Shown here: positions 20,401 through 26,200 of the stretch, one piece after another
How the letters are laid out: each line of letters begins with the position of its first letter
How positions within the stretch are numbered: position 1 is the stretch's first letter
IMG/VR virus record: IMGVR_UViG_3300017751_000174
Span: 1-27,105 of that record
Strand: one strand, 5' to 3'
Length of the DNA stretch: 27,105 bases
DNA from: a virus
Program-made: the position numbers and the translations under genes
The notes under the pieces: model-generated
Told to the model about the DNA's origin: nothing
Databases searched by the model: none
The model's input: only the letters and a program-made list of their open reading frames with translations

Positions 20401-22707
20401 TGCAGAAGAGATACTGGATATATTGTTGATGCTGTTGCTCACGATATTCAATATGGTGGTAATGCAGCTACGGTACAAACTGCTGGAATGTATTTTGAAA
20501 ATGCAGTTAATACTGGATTACAAATCGAACAAAGAATGGGAACAAGAGATGCATTCTTACACATGGCAAAAATCATTGAACACGTTGCTGGTGGTAAAGA
20601 CATTGAAACTAAGATGTTCCCAAGAACAGGAAAATACTATACTGGTGATATCGTAACTAAATACGAATACTGGAATGGAGTAACTTCTTATCAGTCAACA
20701 GAAGCTCAAGACATGCAAGTACATGGTGCAAATCCAAATACTTGTATAGCTGCAAGAAAACTTGTAGAGATTGTTGCTAACGCGGTTGATGATTCTAATG
20801 AGGTTAGAAATACAATCCCTGATCGCATTGATGTTAACCAAACTTGGATGGGTGATAACTTTATCACTGCTAAAGAGATAATGGAAAGTCAATCTCAAGT
20901 ATTAGGTCATGCAGTAATTAGTTACTTATCACATACACATAACGGATTATCATTTAGAGATGCTAAGTGTAGAAGAGATATTGGATTCTTAATTGATGCA
21001 GCATCTCACGACATTAATAATCAGACTAACTTTGCAATGCGTCAAGCTGCAGGAATTTACTTCGAGAATGGAGTATCAGTACTACCTATTGACACAAGAG
21101 TACAGACTGCTAATATTTACCAATTCCTCGGAGATGCGGTTGAACAAGTTGTACAAGAAATTGCAGTAACTAACGCAGTTAATTACACATTAACTCCACA
21201 GAATACTGCAGGAACTGCTGCTACAGCAACTGAAGGCGCAAGGGTACATGAATTAATTGGATACATTGAAAATGTTATTATAGCAAATGATGTAGACGAA
21301 CTACCTGCTCCAGAGTCAACCGGTACTCAATCTGCTGAATTAGTAACAGCTGCACAAAGTATTGTTGATGAAACTGAAGAGCTTGCATCTGATGTAACAC
21401 AATTTATTAATAGTAACTTTGATGTACTTGATTATAACAAAGCGAAGTGCAGAAGAGATACTGGTTACTTACTCGACGCGTTTAGCTTCGACTTAAACTT
21501 TGGTGGAAACACTGCTTCAAGATGGAATGCAGATTTCTACTTCTGGAATTCAGTTTACAGATTACCAGAAGACCAGAGAATACCAACTGCAAAATCTTAT
21601 AGACATCTAGGCAGAATTTGTAAAGACATCGTATTAGGTGAATACGCAAATCAAGTAGTAATTGGTGAAGTAGCAACTTCAGTTGAAAGCTTGAAAGTTG
21701 AAGAATTAGCAAATATATTCTACAACACTCAACTGTATAATGATACTAAGTACTTACCAGTTAAGACTGAGCCAGATTACGCATATTCTTCATCAATATT
21801 TACTGATGCACAAGCTGTAATAGCTCAAAGAAGAAAGCAATTACAGAAAGATACTGTAAGATTTGTTAATTCAGAATACAACTTCATTGATATTAATCTA
21901 TCAAGGCGTGATGCTAGAAACTTACTCACAGCAGTTTATAATGACTTTGCTTATGATAAGTTTGACCCAGATGTTCCAGTACCAACATACAGTGATAATG
22001 GTTCACAGAATGCTGTAAGAACATACACTGCATCATTCTTTGACTATGATGGTACTCATGTATTCCCAGTATTTAACCCAACAAGACAAGGATTAAAATA
22101 CAAAGGTTCAGTTGCTCAATTATCTGATTTATCATCGATAACTGGAATGAAACCAAACTGGTCATACATTGTTGCTACTGATTACTCAACTAACTTCTAC
22201 GCTGGTAATATATACTACTGGAACGGCTCGACTTGGGTATTAGATGGAGTCAACAATACTGACCTTCTAGATGCATTTACTGGAGCTTGGGACAGAATGA
22301 GAGATTATATTGTTAATAATATATCTCCTAACTCAGAACATAGCTTAATGGTTGAAGGTTTATTTAATGACTGTCTAAAAGATAACATATTAAGACCTCA
22401 AACGTTAATATTTGGAGCCTTGGTTGAATCCATTGCTCACCAGTTTAACGGTGCTTCTGCAGGTGTTAACAGAAACGCGTTACCGCTTAACTTCAGAAAC
22501 TTAGGTGCTGCTATTTCAGCGGTTGCTTCGGTACTCAACGAAGACGGTGGTAGAATACGATGGTCGGGTGCTGATGAATTGAATAACCAGTACTTCGCAA
22601 GAGGATTGAGGATTAATGGTCGAACAGGACGAATTGAAGGTAGACCGTTTACATCATCTGTAAGAAAACTTGCAAGAAGAGCTTCAAACTCAAGAGCATC
22701 ATTATAA
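11497..22707 (+). CDS. Giant modular virion protein (3736 residues)
   Basis: This single frame covers about 41% of the window. In order it holds an N-terminal head (MAKISELPPITGANTRPEDL); a repeat region rich in T-A-N-N and N-D-G (about residues 54-368); a parallel beta-helix or pectate-lyase-like domain (about 419-800) opening with a GDDKNPGT motif and a later P-x-x-T; then about 2600 residues of repeated modules. These are helical modules marked by KC-x-RD (11 copies with Cys, first Cys at residue 819, last at 3318) and beta modules marked by YDP-x-TG and HHP (9 copies). The C-terminal part has a small domain with IYYWNGSTWVLDG and a conserved-looking end (GVNRNALPLNFRN, RIRWSGADELNNQYFARGLR) with a basic tail. 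I know similar KCRRDTGY modules from marine myovirus structural proteins. A long host-facing fibre is the likely role. No catalytic motif is certain. Confidence 0.85.
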   Translation: MAKISELPPITGANTRPEDLFVIVNLVQGDDGTSNITRKELVQAIQYEIFDRITITGGTISGVQMRDSTLDNVRIDNSDIEDTNFLRGTIRDTEIFNSTANNITITSSSFTDGSLVSSTGEDLAIANSSFTDGTITDSTGNNVVLTSSELNDSTANNVVITNSEFNDGTGNNVTLTNSTIDDSTITDSTANNVTITQSTFDDGALSNSTANNITMTSSTFGSGDIFDSTANNVTITNSDFSEGTGSNNTFTDTTLLGGTANAVIITNSEFNDGTVNNTIITSSEFNDGTGNNVVLTNSTIDDSTFTDGTISNTDFQGTMQDVVATDMTIRSSSADGLSSNNSSFDNGTMSGSVFDGGTISNSNLVDFDMDINKEFEAPITDETFFAIKNEKTGETEKINFAQLYDEVSKKTAQALKVNVDAASGDDKNPGTMLQPVQTLEKAFELCLEKAGGDLNRNAINNAVHISVGPGTYYTKGNLMLPDDCSCTSTAGQYATVIELLPGYENNNGILVGSGCYVQGFGYQNFQVDNFDFPEGGFAIAYRPGAKLLRSPYLRDSTQLSNFLRQDVEPPLNPYNTKGTLADLGREFTLATGLTGSWAMDDEIVFSSGAIGYLSWDDAQDALKGVSGDIATYRKIRVRNLKNGQGFAVGDTVTSESGGVGVIESIGIDDFPNRAVGRGGGCVLADRRVLDTDSLYTYVLCFGFTPRTQNGLGYVARDGAGVNGIGSLSIFVRCAFYALNGGQMTLNNSGTQFGDISMRAKGTTEFFAPKSTTATIIGNTAFADTINTQADDIIDDMVVYLTSNTANGGLGYQEYDSEKCLRDSGIVLDGTGYDIALDTNYWGRLGGITYRSPISYVVPGEQLEETKGALEYLRDRTKEVFDSGNPKVNGRIDTSFSELLNVLEYGEENINPIIWQDTSVAQTAARNLIQDNRDLITNELIDWIENNGQFYAYDSAACRRDVSDYILPAVKNDMLFDTNYNAVTAGRAYYMATAKTVMENQNNETVAAYKRLKDQTNELIDGDSYLASQRLDDSFDNILEILENKGTQFTPTAATYDPETGLSVITLGTKKDFTPSAVDYDPATGIMTATVGKHALTTKDHIWFKPGGITFSCDAGSGVQNHAVPESHHPYYNKPCPITSVTSNTITMNVGVGGPTGQQVHTFVSAVPNALTSGHGLGVGRKVLLKTGGLVFTCDRDNNASRTGYPRASDPAAGTPIEVIGANETKITVNVGKSAIIDDHTFVEALTNSVSVLGDDIHYSNDVPANNANARKQLQKNREFLQDLVEGYINDTYFRYDSDKCQRDIKSYILPAVERDILTGSNYNAIQTGIAYRSGTTLADNVINEQLVETTGAINELRTRVNLDNTETGFTVTGATYDPATGDFTATIGTGHGLAIGDYIMFADEGITMSCDMGSGQQNHTSPQSHHPYWRTPCPITGVTSTTISMNVGDGGTGQYPHTFVSAVANAITPAKGVGLSFTPTDASYDPETGRFEATIGHHHLQVGDYVRFLSGGVTFSCDTGSGVQNDSVPAVGHPYYNHPCPVHSVTGTSIVMYVGTGGTNPHTFVSALDNSIIEMRAIDENASGFRSNESFDKIVSIVNSSNKTYSTSNATYDPVTGLTVLTVGSHDLQIGDEIMLAPNSLTFTCATDGNVSQHTYPTTTITNFTPTGATYDPATGVFTAEIGSHKLQIGDEIEIAPNSIVFTCALDGNQVQHPAPEPHHPFYKKKIKLTAVTATGIECNVGAVANGGGAHTFESAITNAIQGERKHPAYKKAVVVAAKTDTTITMNVGTSTDTSTHTFVSATADNVKSAKYVSTYTPRTATYDPATGVFVATIGQHNLVAGDYVSIAPESVVFTCAMDGNSYEHAVPQGHHPFYKVPVMLSSVTADTITMNVGTGPGGAHTFVSAQVGAIDSDALVFTDPASYVKHYTPTTATYDPATGVSVITMPGHDLTTDDYIEFTPYSFTYTCAQDGNATEHSYPRKGDSNYRTPMAITNIAGDDITVQLVVSSGGAHTFVSVEKDAVSKVTYNSQGQYAREQLQTNKDYLAKKVSAYLDSQYFVFDGVKCSRDSGFILDSVRRDIATGSTWNSQFMGLGYRTGSVGATEVITEQLTETVAAINFLKGKVAADPSVTGTALTRSNQHFDKIIDIMQNGAANTGTKSYGADAAVTINHKEATDTLLSNRAFIIAETTAYIADQYPSLTYDVASCERDTGYLVDSLIQDVRFGGNTCSVNFARLYFENAVSVLAEDQKVPTYKTWEHIAEIAYKIVRNITITPTTGNAVSQVTGADRGIEVANAARDAINIVTQVISDDTLDYLPKYIEPNVEAAMASAVAAIDGITENLSEAVIDYLRDEHNGLPYTKSVCERDVGLMVDAISRDIEYGGNENTLEVFDYYFRRFDSQSADYEQQRSVNVLPLEVKGQFRRLSDYEDNANVSGLREAINVLPYEQRKPTKQAFTVLADNAAEIVAQIGNGIVGTQYTPTNATYDPATGVFTATIGSHNLVEGDSIWLKPEGFVFSCDMGGGVANHTSPQAHHPFYNKPVIITNTTPTVITMNVGGGGSGQYPHTFVSADANSISDGPYQITDGTAASVSTGTAVHDLIQTIADLIDDTNIETSQLPTLTKASFDPNRTLARKNIQRNREFIIEELQGYLQDRYYVFDGDKCKADLGFILDAVKTDVLTGSNYNSVYAGLAYNIGTTNTTRVLTEQLTETISGINYAKNLVLEAVTDDAAKLRVESSFNEIIDIMTNGRGAADAINFTTNAANVNRLNASQQLQNNKVFLQAEITAWLAANRPSHTYDVAKCERDTGYMIDAISFDAQHRGNFGTINFAKLYFENAILVGLPQDQVEPTAAAYIHLGDCADLIVQDQDIGGLKSAGNGETQNISSGSAGAAIGAEVEGLFDIVANAITNNTMLLSPPVQFPTLGNYDDANQSAFGEIEAVKSTAQSGVLKHLSQQFEVLPYSEAKCRRDTGYIVDAVAHDIQYGGNAATVQTAGMYFENAVNTGLQIEQRMGTRDAFLHMAKIIEHVAGGKDIETKMFPRTGKYYTGDIVTKYEYWNGVTSYQSTEAQDMQVHGANPNTCIAARKLVEIVANAVDDSNEVRNTIPDRIDVNQTWMGDNFITAKEIMESQSQVLGHAVISYLSHTHNGLSFRDAKCRRDIGFLIDAASHDINNQTNFAMRQAAGIYFENGVSVLPIDTRVQTANIYQFLGDAVEQVVQEIAVTNAVNYTLTPQNTAGTAATATEGARVHELIGYIENVIIANDVDELPAPESTGTQSAELVTAAQSIVDETEELASDVTQFINSNFDVLDYNKAKCRRDTGYLLDAFSFDLNFGGNTASRWNADFYFWNSVYRLPEDQRIPTAKSYRHLGRICKDIVLGEYANQVVIGEVATSVESLKVEELANIFYNTQLYNDTKYLPVKTEPDYAYSSSIFTDAQAVIAQRRKQLQKDTVRFVNSEYNFIDINLSRRDARNLLTAVYNDFAYDKFDPDVPVPTYSDNGSQNAVRTYTASFFDYDGTHVFPVFNPTRQGLKYKGSVAQLSDLSSITGMKPNWSYIVATDYSTNFYAGNIYYWNGSTWVLDGVNNTDLLDAFTGAWDRMRDYIVNNISPNSEHSLMVEGLFNDCLKDNILRPQTLIFGALVESIAHQFNGASAGVNRNALPLNFRNLGAAISAVASVLNEDGGRIRWSGADELNNQYFARGLRINGRTGRIEGRPFTSSVRKLARRASNSRASL
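11656..12600 (+). repeat. Coding repeat region, beta-helix-like T-A-N-N / N-D-G repeats
   Basis: The N-terminal part of the giant protein is a run of short repeats of the type T-A-N-N-V-x-I-T-x-S-x-F-x-D-G. They resemble pentapeptide-like or beta-solenoid rungs. The DNA is repetitive too. A 29-base identical stretch occurs at 12055-12083 and 12175-12203, exactly 120 bases apart. A 63-base near-copy occurs at 11986-12048 and 12346-12408, exactly 360 bases apart. A 120-base (40-residue) higher-order unit fits both. Confidence 0.8.
12751..13890 (+). other. Pectate-lyase-like parallel beta-helix domain
   Basis: Residues of about 419-800 of the giant protein start VDAASGDDKNPGT with PVQTLEKAF behind it, the entry motif of many right-handed beta-helix proteins. 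Short alternating Gly/Asn turns and strands follow, such as GILVGSGCYVQGFGYQNFQV, FVRCAFYALNGGQMTLNNSG and TATIIGNTAFADT. Family members bind or cut polysaccharides, but I cannot point to catalytic residues here. Confidence 0.6.
13930..22000 (+). repeat. Helical KC-x-RD module array, 11 copies plus one degenerate
   Basis: The marker Cys codons lie at 13951, 14365, 15394, 17692, 18118, 18589, 19489, 19909, 20401, 20968 and 21448. A twelfth copy near 21900 reads LSRRDARNLLTAVYNDFAYD and has lost the Cys. Each copy has C-x-R/A-D, a helix ending D-A-x-x-x-D, and often GSNYN or GGN. Several are followed by EQL-x-ET helices and an SFDxIxxI helix. Adjacent copies without inserts are 138-189 residues apart. 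A 25-base identical stretch at 20393-20417 and 21440-21464 shows recent duplication or recombination. Confidence 0.82.
14638..19227 (+). repeat. Beta-module array (YDP-x-TG ... HHP ... HTFVSA), 9 copies
   Basis: The copies are at 14638-14709 with 15007-15243 (split), 14710-15006, 15601-15897, 15925-16212, 16309-16485 with 16780-16917 (split), 16486-16779, 16942-17229, 17278-17565 and 18934-19227. Whole copies are 96-99 residues long. Each begins F/Y-x-P/S-x-x-A-x-YDP-x-TG, has IGD and F-x-C-D/A central strands, often HHP-F/Y-Y, and closes with T-I-x-M-N-V-G and HTFVSA. A 36-base identical stretch (16501-16536 and 18949-18984) links two copies about 2.4 kb apart. The function is unknown; a surface beta domain is likely. 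Confidence 0.83.
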
Positions 22708-22727
22708 AAGAAATAGGATAAAGAAAA

Positions 22728-23171
22728 ATGCCAATAACAACAATTACAACTTCCCAGGCACCTGACGCAAAACCAGTTGCCATTAATAAGGTCGTTTCTA
22801 CCAACTGGCAAGTTCTTATTGAAGTTCCTCAATACGAGGTTCCAGAACTAGTATTTGGTGGGTCGACAACAGTTGAACCAGGTGTTGGTGAAGTTATTTC
22901 ACCATTAATTTTATGTAATACAACAGCTAATACAGTTAATATAGATGTTAGAACTCATCGTGAAAATGATGGACAAGGTAGCTATATTAACGCAGAGTTT
23001 TACATACTAAGAAGTATGCCAGTACCAGGATTTCAAACAACAGCTATTCCTTTGAATGGCCAATTTTTAAAGAGTGGTGATACGCTAGAAATTAAAGCTT
23101 CGGCAGATTTAGCAGTACATAGTACATTATCATTCACATTAGGTCAATCAGAAGAAGATGACGTTGTTTAA
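22728..23171 (+). CDS. Small virion structural protein
   Basis: This 147-residue beta-rich protein contains QVLIEVPQYEVPEL, an SPLILCNTTANTVNIDVR segment, then a strand pair ending IPLNGQFLKSGDTLEIKASA and a C-terminal FTLGQSEEDDVV. Small proteins with this pattern (an N-term E-x-P, an L-x-x-C/T-N-T, an L-x-SGD-x-L, and an acidic end) are annotated as virion structural proteins in marine myoviruses, to my recollection. Their exact role is not known. A fibre-decorating or adaptor beta-sandwich is a reasonable guess. It starts 20 bases after the giant gene with AGGATAAAG before the ATG and no promoter in the gap, so it is likely cotranscribed with the giant gene. Confidence 0.7.
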   Translation: MPITTITTSQAPDAKPVAINKVVSTNWQVLIEVPQYEVPELVFGGSTTVEPGVGEVISPLILCNTTANTVNIDVRTHRENDGQGSYINAEFYILRSMPVPGFQTTAIPLNGQFLKSGDTLEIKASADLAVHSTLSFTLGQSEEDDVV

Positions 23172-23176
23172 TTGCC

Positions 23177-23184
23177 GATAAATA
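23177..23184 (+). promoter_or_regulatory. Late promoter, NATAAATA type
   Basis: GATAAATA lies in the 44-base gap before the collagen-like gene, ending 31 bases before its ATG. A ribosome site (CGGAG) sits between promoter and start. The leader lacks the AGTCTAA shared by the other two promoters, so it is the weaker member of the set. Confidence 0.55.
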
Positions 23185-23215
23185 TATTAATAATGATACA
23201 CGGAGAATAACTTAA

Positions 23216-26200
23216 ATGTCCCAATTTGGAACAATCACAGGAAAAAGTCAGCTAATAGGGTTTGGTAATCCACAACCGTTTCCTATTACATTAGATGTTG
23301 TCTTCTATGAAGGCTCTGTCGTATATGCTGATAATAATAAGGTTTATTACTCCAACGGAACAAATTGGATAGAGATTGGGGCTGGACCTCAAGGAATCCA
23401 GGGTGCTACGGGTATCCAAGGAACACAAGGTCTACAAGGTGATTACGGACCTGGTTTTACAATTATCGGTTCTGTTGCAGATGTTGACTCAGGTGGTGAC
23501 CCACAAGCTACATTAAACGGAGCATTCGGTTCTGCTAATGTTGGCGAAGGTGTTATTGATGAAGCTGATGATGAATTGTGGATTTATGTAGGTTCAAGCA
23601 CTTGGGTAAATATTGGTAACTTTAGAGGTGTTCAAGGTTTCCAAGGACCAACCGGTTTTCAAGGTATTCAAGGTCCATTAGGTAATGAAGGTATCCAGGG
23701 CGAAAGAGGATTTAGAGGTTTCCAAGGAGAAGCTGGACCACAGGGTACACAAGGTGTTCAAGGTGATTTAGGTATTCAAGGTATTCAAGGCCGAAGAGGA
23801 CCACAAGGTGTTCAAGGCGTACAGGGTGATTTGGGTATTCAAGGTACTCAAGGAAGCATAGGACCTCAAGGAATTCAAGGCACAACTGGTATCCAAGGCG
23901 ATACTGGTATTCAAGGTTTACAAGGTTATAACGGTGATGATACTGGTCATGTTGTAGAGTTTAGAGTTGCCGAACCTATTGTAGAGTCAGACCCTGGTGT
24001 AGGTAATTTAATTCTTAATAGTACAAACAGCCCAACAGATAATTTCTCATCTGTTACTAAAATGTGGATTGATAATGAAGCATTTTACAGTGTAAATTTA
24101 GAAGGTTTATACACACTTATTTCTCAGTCAACTGGTGCCAACAGAGGATTTATGAAAATCACTCTACGTGGTGGCCCAGACCATTATATGATTTTCTCAA
24201 TACAAGATGCTGTTGACCAAACAGGTTATTGGGAATTTGATATAACATACGTATCAGGTACTGGAACACGTGGTGACTTTGTTTTAGAAAATACTCCAAC
24301 ACCAGGCACAACAACTACTTTACCAACTATAGTTGCATTTAGCTTATCTGGTGATAAAGGTATACAAGGTGTTCAAGGCTTACTAGGTAATCAAGGAGCT
24401 CAAGGAGTTCAAGGCCTTCAAGGTCCAATAGGTCCACAGGGAGTTCAAGGCACAACCGGTAGTCAAGGCGTTCAAGGCCTCCAAGGGTTATTAGGGCCTC
24501 AAGGAGTTCAAGGGCCACAAGGACTACAAGGTATCCAAGGACCTCAAGGATTACAAGGAAATACTGGTGATTTTGGTGGTATTTCATACAATTACGATTA
24601 TAGTAACGATACAACAGATGCTGACCCAGGTTCTGGTAACTTACGATTCAGCTCAACAAATTTCACATCAGCAAACTTAAAACTTTGGATTGACGACGAA
24701 GATAACGGTGCAGTCAATGTAATGGACGGACTTCTTACTGAACTTGATGCACTTACAGGTTCTCCAAAAGGTTACGTTAGGTTTATTGATGCAACAGATT
24801 ATACAAGACAATTCCTAGCTCGTATTGACTTAATTACAGATAGTACTGGTTATTGGGAACTTGGAGTTACAAGACTTAACGGTGCAACATCATTTACAGA
24901 TGGTGACAATTTAAGAGTAACATTCTCAAGAAACGGTGATAGAGGTTTACAAGGAGTTCAAGGTACTCAAGGTCTAATAGGTTTCCAAGGTATTCAAGGC
25001 GTACAAGGTATTCAAGGCCAACAAGGTACTACTGGTATTCAAGGTTCACAAGGTATTCAAGGTATCCAAGGTGAAGCTATTCAAGGTTCACAGGGTACTC
25101 AAGGTATTACAGGTTCTCAAGGATTACAAGGACTTCAAGGATTACAGGGCGACACTGGTGGACAAGGTACACAAGGTGTTCAAGGTACTACTGGTATTCA
25201 AGGTTTACAAGGATTACAAGGTGAGCAAGGACAATACGGTGGTTTAACATTCCCTTGGAACTTTGTTAATAATACTTTAGGTGGAACAGACCCAGGCACA
25301 AACAATTTTAAATTCAATAATTCTAACCCAACACTTGCTACATTAATTACAATTGATGATGTTCCTGTTGACCAATTTGGCCAAGAAGTAGATAATTTCT
25401 TTGACTTTATTGCTGGACAACCAGGTACAGTTAAAGGTTATCTGAAAATACAAGAAGGTAATTACGAAGACGGTTCCGGTCCTGCTGGACACCATTGGTT
25501 AATTTATGAAATTACTGGTTGGACATGGGATAGTGGTTCAAAGAATTATGGTTATTGGGATGTTACTTGGGTAGATGGTAATGTTACTAATTGGCAATCT
25601 TCTGTTAACGCAGTACATGGTCCAACTACTTTAATTACATTTGTTCCAAGAGGTCCTGCAGGTATTCAAGGTGCTCAGGGAACTCAAGGATTACAAGGAC
25701 TTCAAGGTAGAATTGGTCAAGGTATACAAGGACCTCAAGGTACACAAGGAACAGGTGGACTTCAAGGTACGACTGGTTCATTCGGTGGTGTAACATTTGA
25801 TTATACATACGACGCAACAACAACAAACAGTGACCCAGGTACTGGTGGATTAAGAATTAATAATAGCACATTATCATCTGGTACAGCAATGTACATTGAT
25901 AATCGTGACGATAACTTTATTGATATTTCTACATTCTTAGCAACCATTGATGATTCTACATCTCCTATTAAAGGTCACTTCAAGATTACGAAGGTTGGTT
26001 CACCTGAAATATTCCATCTATATACAATTAGTTCAGCTACACCAATTGGTGGTTATTTCAATGTAGCTTGTGTTCATGTAGATGGTAATGGCGGATTAAC
26101 AGACGGCGATGATATTACAGTAACATTCGCAAGAACTGGTGATGCCGGTGCAACGGGTGCAACTGGACCACAAGGTGTTCAAGGAGTTCAAGGTACACAA

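Noticed and set aside
22437-22832. Minus-strand frame of 131 codons across the end of the giant gene
   Set aside because: It overlaps two well-supported genes, has no ribosome site and has no family resemblance.
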